A stretch of 64,000 nucleotides of DNA from Pictodentalium vernedei (lineage: Eukaryota; Mollusca; Scaphopoda; Dentaliida; Dentaliidae): the NCBI GenBank assembly GCA_031216915.1, contig CM062292.1, positions 71,406,956-71,470,955 on the forward strand. Reading direction: 5' to 3'. The position numbers were made by a program, and so were the translations under genes. Below, piece after piece: positions 44,410 through 54,165 of this stretch. Under the pieces are notes generated by a model. It had not been told where the DNA came from and did no database searches. It saw only the letters and a program-made list of their open reading frames with translations. Numbering within the stretch: the stretch's first letter is position 1; each line of letters starts with the position of its first letter.

Positions 44410-44830
44410 CTTCTTCACTATCATCATAATATATTATAATAACGTTTCCTTTTCTCTCAGTTTTCAGCGTCGATTCTTCTTCTTTTTCTTTTTTTCTTTT
44501 TCTTTGTGATGTGATACGTTTATGGCAACATTTTTGTTTATCTGAATCATAATTATGAACGAATGTTGTGCATCTCTTGGTAACACTCGCATCATTACCA
44601 TTCTCTTCAGAAGGTAGTGGTGACTGCGGAAAGCATCGTCTCATTCTCAACCGTCTATCCCGTGCTTCATCTATCTCTTTCATTAGTTCTTTCCTTAGAT
44701 ATCCATCATTAGCGTCTAACCATTTTTTTATTTTTTTGCTCTCTGGCTCGCGATGTTCGTCATTATCGTCAAATTGTTTCTCCACCTTTTCATCCAGGTG
44801 ATAAATTTGTTTCTCCACCTTTTTACCCAT
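44375..44830 (-). CDS. Charged hypothetical protein (151 aa)
   Basis: Unrecognised. Rich in Lys/Glu/Arg with a Lys-Glu N-terminus (KKVEKQIYHLDEKVEKQ), a short Cys/His stretch (CCHKR) and an acidic then poly-Lys C-terminus encoded by the T/A run of the hairpin. Probably coiled-coil or disordered. Likely DNA- or nucleoprotein-associated from composition only; could be a spurious frame in low-complexity sequence, although it fits the spacing and strand of the neighbouring leftward block. Confidence 0.45.
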   Translation of the reverse strand: MGKKVEKQIYHLDEKVEKQFDDNDEHREPESKKIKKWLDANDGYLRKELMKEIDEARDRRLRMRRCFPQSPLPSEENGNDASVTKRCTTFVHNYDSDKQKCCHKRITSQRKRKKEKEEESTLKTERKGNVIIIYYDDSEEEKKKKKKVNEI

Positions 44831-44878
44831 TTTAAATATATTATTTTATACTTTCTATGATTTTATATAATTTTATAT

Positions 44879-45490
44879 TTATAATAACATATTCAAAATC
44901 GGTATGTTCTTAAATGGCGAATTCTCACCAAGCAACAAACCCTTGCCGAGTCGCTCGACGTTCCGTCCACTCTTCAGATAGAGACTGTTTCCTCTCAGAG
45001 AGTTGCCACCTCTAACGGGTTCTAGATACAATCCTTTACCGGTGTCATCTACGTGAACGCGACACACGGCTCCTCCCTTCTTCAAAAACAGTCTGCTGCC
45101 ACCCATTAATTTCTCAACTGCCGAACTAGCGAGTCCCATGAGAGCTCCCACGCCGAGAGTCTTTCCAAGAAAGGGTAGCGCCTTTGCGGCGAAGGGTAAT
45201 GCTTTTGCGGCTATTCCTGCCAATAGCGGTAGGAAACCACCTTTCATTCTCAAATTGTATCTCATTTGAGCGGGACTCATTCTCACCGTCAACCCTCTTC
45301 CATCGCGAATCACTTTCTCCATCTTTTTGATTTGACTTCTGGTCCAGGCGATCGAATCCTGACCGCCTCTCGTCAGATCTTCGTGAGTGAATTTGAATCT
45401 CACCGCCTCGCCTCGAGTTGTTAACGCTCTCTTAAGTTTCTTCCTCTGTCCTGCGGATATGTTCACGTTTTTAACCACGTATTCTGTCAT
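44879..45490 (-). CDS. Basic, glycine-rich virion-type protein (203 aa)
   Basis: N-terminal half basic with a repeat-like theme (GQRKKLKRALTTRG, IKKMEKVIRDGRGLTVRMS), then an amphipathic or membrane-active segment at about 84-125 (GGFLPLLAGIAAKALPF, LPFLGKTLGVGALMG), then a KKGGAV...GKGLYLEP glycine-turn region and the C-terminus GLLLGENSPFKNIPILNMLL. This organisation recurs in metazoan Polintons; by analogy with adenovirus core/pVI-like proteins it may sit inside the virion and disrupt membranes or bind DNA. The GG/GxG sites could be protease-cleavage sites for the element's adenain-like enzyme. Intact frame, leftward, immediately downstream of the minor capsid gene. Function inferred. Confidence 0.65.
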   Translation of the reverse strand: MTEYVVKNVNISAGQRKKLKRALTTRGEAVRFKFTHEDLTRGGQDSIAWTRSQIKKMEKVIRDGRGLTVRMSPAQMRYNLRMKGGFLPLLAGIAAKALPFAAKALPFLGKTLGVGALMGLASSAVEKLMGGSRLFLKKGGAVCRVHVDDTGKGLYLEPVRGGNSLRGNSLYLKSGRNVERLGKGLLLGENSPFKNIPILNMLL

Positions 45491-45632
45491 AATTCTGTTT
45501 GTTTTTATTTAAAATATATTTACTTCAATTGTCTCTTGTTTAATAATTATATTAAAATAATTTTGTAAAAATTAATATTGCCGTTTATTTTATTTTTGTT
45601 ATCTATATATAATATTTTTTTTTTTTTTGCTT

Positions 45633-46407
45633 TTATATTTCTCTTATGTGAAATCGTATCGTCACTCTCTCTCCGCGAAGATCTAACAGTTCACCATTTT
45701 GATCCGTCAGCGTGGGTTTCAGACTATACAACGTGTCTAAAATCACTGGTAGATAAATTAAATTTCGAGGTCGCTCCACGATCTTATAACCCGGCGACAC
45801 GTTTGGAAAGAAAGAATAGATTGTTGGTTGAGCGCTACCATTCACGTAGCTTCCAGCAATCACGTCCACGTTCACCAGAATGCTATTGACTGCGAGTATG
45901 TCGACCATATTTTCAGATGCCGCGTGGCCTCGATACATCTTTCGATCAAATCCCAACATCTTGCCTATAGAATCGTCCGTGTTGAAATCCACTAGAAAAT
46001 TATCTTCCAAATCCAACATCGTCTGTAAGGTATTAGGATTGGGAGCGAGTCTGATCCTGTTGTTTCCCTTTCCATCCGTCTTCATTCGCGTCTGAATGTA
46101 ATTGTTCAAATCGTCTATTCCCTTTGGGAATTCGAATCTCCAACCAATCCGTTCCGTCGGAATACTTGAACGAGTTATTCTTTTCGGTGACGTTGGGAAA
46201 GGAATAATAAGTCTCCAGATTCACCAAAGCCATCTCGTAAGTTTTCTCTCTATTCAATTCGATGGAAGGTTCGAATTTCGTAGCGAATCGAGTCGAATCG
46301 CCACTCACCACGATTTGAATGGATTGTTTCGCAGCCGTATTCTCGGCTATCCGTTCTAACAATTCTCCATGTTCGAACATTATATTTAATTTTATTTTTT
46401 TATTCAA
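45633..46407 (-). pseudogene. Probable minor capsid (penton) protein, one frameshift
   Basis: Two frames, 46407 to about 46120 and 46109-45633, join across a single frameshift near 46115-46125 to a protein of about 257 residues. Segments: ELLERIAENTAAKQSIQIVVS, KTYEMALVNLETYYSFPNV, then TMLDLEDNFLVDFNTDDSI, VNGSAQPTIYSFFPNVSPGY, LTDQNGELLDLRGE, VTIRFHIREI. The beta-strand-rich pattern fits a single jelly-roll penton of the Polinton capsid; a fold prediction would decide. It is leftward just downstream of the packaging ATPase, a common neighbour. Only the one frameshift is seen. Confidence 0.75.
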
Positions 46408-46436
46408 AACTAATTATTTGAAGATTCATTATTTTT

Positions 46437-47261
46437 CTAAATTTTATTTTCACGCTCTATCTTATTATTATTACCATCGGAAACATAAAACTTGTCGAAT
46501 CCGCACCGGTATTTTCCGCGATTAAATTCGCTTGTCAAATCGATCACGACGAAATTGTAAAGTCCACCATCCCAAACCCTCTTGCAGAATCTCCTGAATT
46601 CCGCAGCGCTCATGTCGTTTGCGACGTGATCGCCGTAGATGTGATTGAGATTGTTGAGATCTTGGCGAAAGAGACATAGAAAATTAGCGTTCTCCCTTAT
46701 CGTCTGTCTGGGCAATCGAAAATAATTCTGCGACAGGTAGAAACAGTCCACGTTGCTGTGTCGACCCCTAACGTAATACGATTCGCATCGCTTCTGTCTC
46801 TCCAAAAGCAGATCGTCGAAAATCATGAGATTCTTATCTTCCGATTTCAGTTCTCTAGGATCCGGAACGTCGCTAGCGTTCTCATAAAATCGACACTCGA
46901 CGTTCAAAGATGCATTTCTCTTCATCAGCTCCGTCGCCGCGCCGTTCAAAATGGTCGAGAGCGGAGCTCCGCTCTTGTCGAATTCCTCCCTACTGTCAAA
47001 GATTCTGGCTATGACGTCCTTGGGCAATCTGCGATCCATGCACTCTCGAAGCAATCTGTATTCGGGTTGAAACAAGCTCTTGCCAAACACGAACAATCTG
47101 TCGTAATCCAACCAGTCGGGTCGGGACAACAGATTCATCAACAGATTGGTCTTTCCACAATTCGATTTTCCCACTATCAAGCCTCTTATGCTCTTGGGAA
47201 AGAACTCGTTATTCGACCTCTTGGTCGCGGCGTCGTTCCAAGACATATCTTTAATGTTCAT
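46437..47261 (-). CDS. FtsK/HerA-type DNA packaging ATPase (274 aa)
   Basis: Walker A at residues 31-38 (GKSNCGKT), Walker B at about 144-150 (NLMIFDD, with DLLLE following), and the characteristic SQNYFRLPRQTIRENANF sensor-like segment. This matches the A32-type genome-packaging ATPase of Polintons, virophages and NCLDV, which uses ATP to drive DNA into the capsid. Start at the ATG before NIKDMSWND; the frame is intact across its full normal length. It is first of a leftward run with the minor capsid and the 203-aa protein, consistent with a morphogenesis module. Confidence 0.92.
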   Translation of the reverse strand: MNIKDMSWNDAATKRSNNEFFPKSIRGLIVGKSNCGKTNLLMNLLSRPDWLDYDRLFVFGKSLFQPEYRLLRECMDRRLPKDVIARIFDSREEFDKSGAPLSTILNGAATELMKRNASLNVECRFYENASDVPDPRELKSEDKNLMIFDDLLLERQKRCESYYVRGRHSNVDCFYLSQNYFRLPRQTIRENANFLCLFRQDLNNLNHIYGDHVANDMSAAEFRRFCKRVWDGGLYNFVVIDLTSEFNRGKYRCGFDKFYVSDGNNNKIERENKI

Positions 47262-47368
47262 CTTTGTTTTTATTTTTGTTTGTTATTTTAGATTCTTTTC
47301 AAACACAAATTTTTTTTTTTTTTTTTATGTTTTTCAAACTATGTTTTTTTAATGTTATTATTATTTAT

Positions 47369-47749
47369 TTATATCGCACCGTCGCGAGTTCTCTTCAATC
47401 CGGATCCACTCGTCATTTTGGCTAAATCTTGTATGGGCACCACGACATCCTTAAAATCTTTCCAACTTTTCGGCGTTCGCTCTAACGCAGCTCGCTTCGC
47501 CGGCGGACTGATCAACTTGTCGATCAACGCGTCAGCTGCCCTCTTGCCAGCCACAGAAGCTATCCTACCACTGGCTTCGGAAGCGGCTTTCTTACCAGCA
47601 TCCAAAGCCGTCTTCTTACCGACCTCAAACGCGGTCGATGCGAGTTTTCTACCCGCATTGCTCGTGAACGCTCGCATTATAGAATCGACGATGCCAGAAC
47701 CGCCTTGAACGTAAGTTCTGACGTATCCCCTGTTCTTTATCACCAACAT
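47369..47749 (-). CDS. Small Ala/Gly/Lys-rich probable virion protein (126 aa)
   Basis: No known domain recognised. N-terminus MLVIKNRGYVRTYVQGGSG, then long amphipathic Ala/Lys helices (KKTALDAGKKAASEASGRIA) and a C-terminal QDLAKMTSGSGLKRTR. GG/GSG sites are possible protease cleavage signals. Composition resembles small internal or membrane-active virion peptides. Leftward, directly upstream of the ATPase. A TA/AAGTAGAGAGAG motif on the minus strand is upstream (about 47880-47905). Intact. Confidence 0.55.
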   Translation of the reverse strand: MLVIKNRGYVRTYVQGGSGIVDSIMRAFTSNAGRKLASTAFEVGKKTALDAGKKAASEASGRIASVAGKRAADALIDKLISPPAKRAALERTPKSWKDFKDVVVPIQDLAKMTSGSGLKRTRDGAI

Positions 47750-47904
47750 ATTTTATTTTTATGATATATTTTGTGGGGTTTTTTTCACTGGTAAATCGTT
47801 TTGTCGTTTTTAAATACTTTTATTATTCTAGTGTAAGAATTTACTGTTTTATTTTTTTTGTTTGTTTGTTTGTTTCTCTCTCTCTACTTATTATTATATA
47901 CACA

Positions 47905-48810
47905 TCAATCCTTCAATTCGTTCATCAGCCTTTTATACTGGTTTTTATTCAAAACCTTCTGTCTCAACAATTCGTCAGATACAGCAACTATCTGATTATC
48001 TAATCCCGTGTTACCAGCACGTCTGCTCGCCATCAACAAACTCAATCTCTGAGACAGAGCGTCGGAATCGCTCGGAAGAAAAGTGGTTTTCACCCCTTTG
48101 CCAGTCACCGATTCGACGAACTTCTTGTTCATGTCCCATATGGGTTTCACCACTTTCGTCCACTTGTAACCTCTATTGGCTTTGGGTCTCGTCTCTCTGG
48201 CATCGTTATTTCTCTTCATGGCGTGAGTTTGAACTAGAATGTCGCCGTAATTGTCGAAATCCTGTTCCGTGTAATCTCCAGGCTTGTCGTAAAGGAGCAA
48301 TCTCCGCAGACCTTCAGTTACTTTATATTTATTCGAACCCACGATCAATTCATCATCATCCATTTCCACTAACGTATCACCTACAAAAGTTCTACCCTCA
48401 GAATCCTTATAAATTCCATACAACTGATCTCTCTTACCGCCATCATCATCGGACGACGCGACGCTACTAGTGGTGATAGTCGAAGCCGTATCATCAGACT
48501 CGCTCATATCTGTTTGAATTCCCGTGGGAACGTAATCCGGTGTAGATTGAACGGAATACCGATTTCCAAAACTAGGAGGCAACAAACCCATTCTCAAAGA
48601 ACTCTCCTTTATGGGTCTCAATTCTTCGACTATCTCCTTCCTGCTTCACTCTTGACCCTCCGTCACGGGTTTAAATATTTTTGTGGCTTCGCGTCTGAGT
48701 TCCATCTCACCAAGACGTCTGCTCCTATCAGCCGACTGAATCCCCTTCTTAGCACGTTCATACTGTTCTAAAATTCGATCTCGGTGTCTAGAAACCATCT
48801 GTAAAAACAT
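47905..48810 (-). pseudogene. Probable Polinton structural/assembly protein, one in-frame stop
   Basis: The minus frame from an ATG at 48808-48810 (MFLQMVSRHRDRILEQYER...) runs through LGEMELRREATKIFKP, meets a TGA at 48646-48648, and continues in the same frame to 47905, for a total of about 302 codons. Downstream are RPIKESSLRMGLLPPSFGN, a Ser/Thr/Asp-rich segment, FDNYGDILVQTHAMKR and MNELKD. Coiled-coil-like N-terminus, disordered middle, helical end. It resembles a conserved gene near the right end of invertebrate Polintons but I cannot assign a function. Whether translation could begin after the stop (second ATG at 48621) is open. Confidence 0.65.
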
Positions 48811-49446
48811 CTTTCGTTTTAATTGTTTTTATTTATTTTTTCAAAATTAAATGTTTAATTATATTTTTATGTTTTTGTGTTTTAAGTAATAAAAAACTCT
48901 TTCCGTCTCAATAAAATAATCTCAAAATATTCACATCTCAAACTGACTGTGTTAATTGAAGTTTTAAAAAAATACGTTTAAACAGTACATGACAAATCGG
49001 TTTCTGATTTAACGCATTTTGACAGTAGTGTTTACATTTGTCAAAAGATCTTCATTCATTCACACATCAATTCACCGAGTGTCGAATTAAGAGAGAATCC
49101 TTTTTGATGACTGCGATTGCTATCATGAATATATTAAAAAATTTTACCACTCAAAACCTAATTGAGCGGAAAATGCGTTTTAAACATTCCGATAAGTGTT
49201 TTTGACTTTTTCCAACGAACGCTTAACAGTCAATCTCTCAATCAAGGCAAAACACAAATATCTATTACAGATCAACTCCCCTTCGAACAAAAAACCCCTC
49301 AAAACTCAATTTTTATCCGTCCCATCAACAGAAAACATCAATGTCTATAATACAGACTATATTCATAATCGACTCTTTTTGAACAAAAAACCTCATTCAC
49401 TCATTACGATAACATGTGTTAGTTTTTTTTACTTCAGGAAGACGTG
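48811..49446. other. AT-rich non-coding gap before right TIR
   Basis: Between the last leftward gene and the right TIR. No long frame; the short frames at 49162-49447 are low complexity. It should hold the promoter of the leftward block. I can see no conserved motif other than A/T runs. Confidence 0.4.
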
Positions 49447-50103
49447 ACTGGGTTCGCAAATTTCCAACCACACCGACGACGACAACACTCTTCGTTCAAA
49501 ACATTTTTTCCATCGAGTGCTCGTCGCGATCACCTCGCAATAACGTACCCTAATCTCACTTCGAGAAACGCGAAGTGGGTTTGAGAGTTCAAACATCACC
49601 TCTTCACACATTTCCATCAAGTGTTCGTCGCGATCACCTCGCAATAACGTACCCTAATCTCACTTCGAGAAACGCGAAGTGGGTTTGAGAGTTCAAACAT
49701 CATCTCTTAGTAGGTAATCACCGATTCTAACAATCTGCAAGTGGATCTCCGTGTACGCCTCATAGGGTTTTCAGTGTTAAAATCGGACGCGAATATTAAA
49801 ATCGGCGAGACGATGATGTTAGAACTCTCAAAACGTTTTTTGCTCGCAATTTAACACTGAATCCTATGGGGGAAACTCACTTGCCGATTTCAATCAAAAC
49901 GGTACATGTACTGTACGAAAAATTTCATGCGTTCTAGGATACAATCAGTGATGTTTGAATTCTCAAGGGAATTCTAAAGCACCCTAAAAAACGTTAAAAA
50001 TCTTGTACACGTACACGATTTTAACACTAAATCCTATGGAGGTGTACATGTACACGTACACGTACATGTACGATGATGGTTGAACTCTCATTTATTACCT
50101 ACT
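49447..50103 (-). repeat. Polinton right terminal inverted repeat
   Basis: Complement of 31147-31797 with few substitutions. It includes both tandem ~104-bp units with the CACTTCG...CGAAGTG hairpin, the iterated GATGATGTTTGAACTCTC-type motifs and the terminal GTAC-rich tract, and it ends CATTTATTACCTACT. It differs by one block at about 49701-49722 in which the terminal decamer AGTAGGTAAT reappears (49709-49718). Confidence 0.95.
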
Positions 50104-50109
50104 CTCATC
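50104..50109. repeat. Polinton target-site duplication, right
   Basis: CTCATC, identical to 31141-31146. Confidence 0.95.
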
Positions 50110-50402
50110 CGAATAGGGAAGGTGGATATAAGTGAAGATGTCATTTCAGGAGAGTGCAGCCACAGCCATCGCAACTGAATATCTATTTTTTAACAACTTG
50201 AGTCCAATCATGTCATTTATTTAGTTTAAACAATATTTATTCAAAGAATATGCTAGATGTTACAAACATGCAACAACAACAACAACAAAGTAAGATCACA
50301 AGGCACCGCAGCTCACAATATTACAAATATATTTGACACTAAACAAATTGCTAATAAAAAGAGGGATTTGGCAGGAAGCTTGGAGCTTAAGGTTTTAAGG
50401 TA

Positions 50403-51868
50403 AAAGTAAATGAATTTGTCCAAGATAACAACTCAATTTTCAATGAACCGAACTTCGACCAAAGTCATGAAGACGGGGACGACCATGAATTAACCAAACC
50501 AATAAGCGTAGAAGAGGTCATGGGTATAATCAGAAAATGCAGGTCATCTTCGTCCCCAGGAGAAGACGAAGTCTCTTACAAAATAATGAAACAGTGCCCC
50601 AACATCTTCTACTGCAGACTTACCAAACTCCTAAACTGCTGTCTCTCCTGTGGGTACTTCCCAAAATGCTGGAAAGTGGCCACAGGAGTCATGATACCTA
50701 AACCAGAGAAGGACCTTACCAACCCTTCTAACTACTGCCCAATCAGCTTGCTTAGCTGTGTTGGGAAAATATTTGAGCGGATTCTCACTACGAGACTTCG
50801 CAGCTATCTCGAATCAATCAGCTTTTTCAACAAATGGCAAAGAGCGTATAGGAGTCAGAAAGAGGGAATCGAACACGTATATAGACTGGTCGATTATATG
50901 AAAACAGCATTTAGTCAAAACGAAATCGGAACAGCGCTTTTCTTGGATGTAGAAAAAGCGTTCGACTCGGTATGGCACAATGGCGTGAGATATAAACTAG
51001 CGAAAATGGGATTACCCACTAAAATTCTGAGGATCATATCATCATTTCTAACTGACCGAAAAATCAAGATGAGGGTTAATCGCGAGGTGTCAGAGGAAGT
51101 AATACTCGAAGCGAGAACACCACAAGGGTCGGTTCTAAGTCCGCTTCTTTTCATAATATATGTGAATGATATAGAAAAAGTAGGGAAAAACTTTGTTGAA
51201 CTATCGCAGTTCTCAGACGACAAAGGCATTTGGACGGCCAGCAAGTCCAGAAACATAATTAAAAATTGTCAACAGGATACCATTCGCGATCTTGAGAGCT
51301 GGTGCGCCCTGTGACGCATCAAACTCAATGCCGCCAAAACTCAAAAAGTTACGTTCTTCAAAAAGCAAAGGAAAAAACCAGTCCCAGTATCGATCTCCAG
51401 TTATAAGATCACAAACTAGAAGCAAACAAAGAGGCCAAATTTTTGGGATTTATCCTAGATAGCAATCTCAGTCTAAACAGTCACGTAAACTCCATTACGG
51501 TTAGAGCTACTAAACGTATCAATTTTCTGAAGATGATCAGAGGTAGAAATTGGGGAGCAAACAAAGATGTGCTTCTCAAGCTCTACAAAACATTTATACG
51601 TCCGGTACTAGAATACGGTGCCATAATAATAAGTGACCTAAGCAAAACCAATATTCGGAAGCTACAGAGGGTTCTAAATTATGCCCTGCGAGTGGCATTG
51701 TGCAAACCGAAATGGACACCGATAAAGGAACTTCACGAGCTAGCAAAAATAGAAACTATTGATACGCGATTAAAAGACCTACAAAACAAAACCCTCAACA
51801 GACTCCAAGATAGTGAATTAATGGTTGAGCTGAACGAACACCGATCCCTTAACAGAAAAACAAAATAA
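50403..51868 (+). pseudogene. Non-LTR retrotransposon reverse transcriptase fragment
   Basis: A frame open from 50403 (first ATG 50520) carries LINE RT motifs: GEDEVSYKIMKQ, NPSNYCPISLLSCVGKIFE, the catalytic LFLDVEKAFDSVWH, TPQGSVLSPLLFIIYVND and FSDD. A TGA at about 51312 and a frameshift near 51430 separate it from a C-terminal part (51443-51868) with FIRPVLEYGA and a Lys/Leu-rich end. The endonuclease half is missing, so it is 5' truncated. The active-site YADD equivalent is FSDD. It most resembles Jockey/CR1-like elements by eye. Target-primed retrotransposition is the family's mechanism; this copy is dead. Confidence 0.85.
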
Positions 51869-52250
51869 GTTTCCAGAAAATAAAAAAAAAATAATAAAAT
51901 AAAATAAAAATTATACAATATAACTAAATCGCGTGGAGTCAGTGAGGATTGCCTCGCTACTCATTGGGAACTTTAGGACAGAGTCTGTGAGGACTGCCTC
52001 GCAACTCTGCTGAAGCGCGATTGAAATGCGTTTAATAAGATCTATATAACAAAACCCTCCACATACTCCAGGATAGTGAATCAATGGTGAAGCTGAACGA
52101 ACACCGAACCCTAAACAGAAAAACAAAATAATCTACAGTAAATTAAAATTACTCAATAGAATTAAACTGCGTGGAGTCAGTGAGGATTGCCTCGCTACTC
52201 ATTGAGATCTTTAGGATTGAGTCTGTGAGGATTGCCTCGCAACTCTGCGT
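51788..52250 (+). repeat. LINE 3' end present as a tandem duplicate
   Basis: CAAAACCCTCAACAGACTCC... through the stop codon and GCGTGGAGTCAGTGAGGATT / TCTGTGAGGACTGCCTCGC occurs once at 51788-52019 and again, slightly diverged, at 52052-52246. Each unit itself has two GTCAGTGAGGATTGCCTCGC-like halves. Confidence 0.7.
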
Positions 52251-53337
52251 GTGGGGAGTGGGCTCCGAAGAAACACACCCCTTACCCCATCCATAGCAAC
52301 AATCACACAGCAGGCACAATATACAATAGCGGATACCTATCTTTCTCTCTACCTATAACTTTTCTAATTGAACATTCTCAAATTTTCTTGCAACACTCTT
52401 ATCAAGAAGACGCATGGAAATGGGAGACAAAGCGTAGGAGGAATTGGTGCAACTTACCTTTCTGCAACATATACAAGAAACCACCAAACACTAGGCAAGG
52501 ATTGAAACAAGCTTGTCTGGCTGGGGTTGAGTGTACATTTTATATAAATAAACATTTGAATAAAGATTTAACAGCCCTTTTAATTGTTTTTGTTTTTTTT
52601 TGTTTTTTTGTTTGTTTTTTTTTTGGGGGGGGGGGGGTGGGGTGGAGGAGGTCATTTGGAATTCGCGAAGGATAACCAGATACCTCAAAATCACATACGG
52701 CATCCTATCTCCCAGAATGCTTGATGGATGACTCCCGGTTTTTCAAAACTAAACTGTTGGAGCTTTCTCCACTTCTTTTTGTAACCGCTATGGTCATATA
52801 CCGGGGCCGCTACCAAACCGACGTTGCTGTTTGGTTTTCTTTTCTCTTCTTCCCTTAAACTTTCCATCGCACAACATTACATTCTGGCTCGCCACTATGG
52901 TGGGACTCAAACCTCTACCATCGCCGAACTGGAACCGGATATGGCCCACTCTCTAATAGTTTTAAAGGCGTTGAGGGATTGAGTATTGACCATCTAACAC
53001 TCCAACGTAAACTGCCGGGTATTCTAACCGCGTGCATACCCCCCCCCCCCCCCCAACTTCATTTTGTTCAATAGGAAAGCTAGGCCTGTGTGATCCAAGT
53101 GAAATAAAATAAGGTTAACCGGGTCGCAAGGGATCTGTAAATCCCACATCGTCCCTGCGCGCCTTCGGCGCGCTAAAACCTTTCATTCATTCAGCTTGGA
53201 GCTTATGTGAGTCATCTTCCTGTCATTTGTTTCTGTGACTTGATCAGTTGTCTTAAAGATATATTCTTCTCGATCATTTCCAGTTATGTTCAAAACTGTG
53301 GCGTCCCAATACTTTAGGCTTTGCCAATATCACTTTT
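52251..53337. other. Non-coding with homopolymers
   Basis: Contains T runs (52588-52625), a G run (52624-52637) and a C run at about 53040-53054. The 147-codon frame at 52232-52675 spans low-complexity sequence and is not credible. A short SINE-like or repeat signal was not found. Confidence 0.35.
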
Positions 53338-53416
53338 CGTCCCTTGAGTTCCAATGTGTTCTATGTGCCTACTGGCAGCCTACTGGCACATAGAACACAT
53401 TGGAACTCATGGGACG
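53338..53416. repeat. Foldback repeat, copy 2
   Basis: CGTCCCTTGAGTTCCAATGTG pairs with CACATTGGAACTCATGGGACG around CTACTGGCAGCCTACTGGC. Matches the foldback at 10730-10806 apart from a small loop insertion. Confidence 0.75.
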
Positions 53417-53539
53417 TTTTGTTGCAATCAACGCCAGTCCAGATGCTTCGTAATCCCAAGACCTTGCAGTACAGTCACCGTGGATTGGTCATAAGCCGCG
53501 GGTAGGCGGTGATGTCCTCGCGTGCGACAAATCTTCATC

Positions 53540-53705
53540 AGCAAAGGTTTAATTAATGCAGCGCCGCATAAAACCCAGTGCTTCATTAATTAAATGTTTG
53601 ATGATTATTCCTATAATTAGTGTTTGACATCTAATATCATTGCGTACGTGGAAATATTGCCCGCCCGTGGAAAGTGACCAGTCCACGACGGCTGTACTGT
53701 ATCGA
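53540..53705. mobile_element. MITE-like repeat family D
   Basis: TTTAATTAATGCAGCGCCGC...GTGCTTCATTAATTAAATG, then TGATGATTATTCCTATAATT and GTGGAAAGTGACCAGTCCAC. Same structure as 23540 and 62112. Confidence 0.6.
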
Positions 53706-53940
53706 AGGGATTCCTGTCTCGGAGATACAGCAGAACATTTATTGTATTTTTCTCGCCTCTCAATGTTCTTGCCTTTCCACATTCTTTGTATTGTTCGCTT
53801 GTGCTAACATTTTGTCATGTAAGGGAATACTTCGGAACATGCCTGTCGGAACAACGCTCTCTTACATCTCACTGATACTCGGCAAAATCGGTACCTCTAG
53901 TTAAGCCACCACTTTCTTCAGGCTCCTCGCCAATTGCTGT

Positions 53941-54165
53941 TTAACCTGCTACCTAACATGAAAAGCAGACGACACTTGCAAACAAAATTCTTGAATAACT
54001 AATTTTTTTCATTTTTGTCTCAAAAACATAGGTTATGACCACTCATTGCAACGAGTTCGACGAGCTCGTTCCAAACAGGGGTCATAACCTGTTTTTGAGA
54101 CAAAAAAATGAAAAAATAATGAAAATGAATTAACGATTTTTGTGAATAGCGCTGGCTGTTTTGGG
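53941..54165. mobile_element. Foldback MITE family A, ends degraded
   Basis: Left end TTAACCTGCTACCTAACATG, body with GCAGACGACACTTGCAAAC, central arms CATAGGTTATGACC... and GGGGTCATAACCTG..., right side GCGCTGGCTGTTTTGGG. The right terminal AAAGGGTTAA is gone. Confidence 0.65.

Larger units (their letters stand above)
31147..50103. mobile_element. Complete Maverick/Polinton element (18,957 bp)
   Basis: It starts AGTAGGTAATAAATGAG and ends with the exact complement, carries about 655-bp TIRs and is flanked by CTCATC on both sides. Inside are the family's core genes: retroviral-type integrase, protein-primed PolB, adenain-type protease, packaging ATPase, major and minor capsid-like proteins, plus a fibre, PLA2, IAP and several unknown genes. 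Polintons replicate as virus-like self-synthesising elements; related virions (adintoviruses) are proposed. Several core genes are broken here, so this copy is not expected to be autonomous. Boundaries are certain at base level from TIR and duplication agreement. Confidence 0.97.

Noticed and set aside
47862-48470. 202-codon plus-strand frame
   Set aside because: Antisense shadow of the leftward structural gene at 47905-48810; Ser/His/Tyr-rich with no domain.
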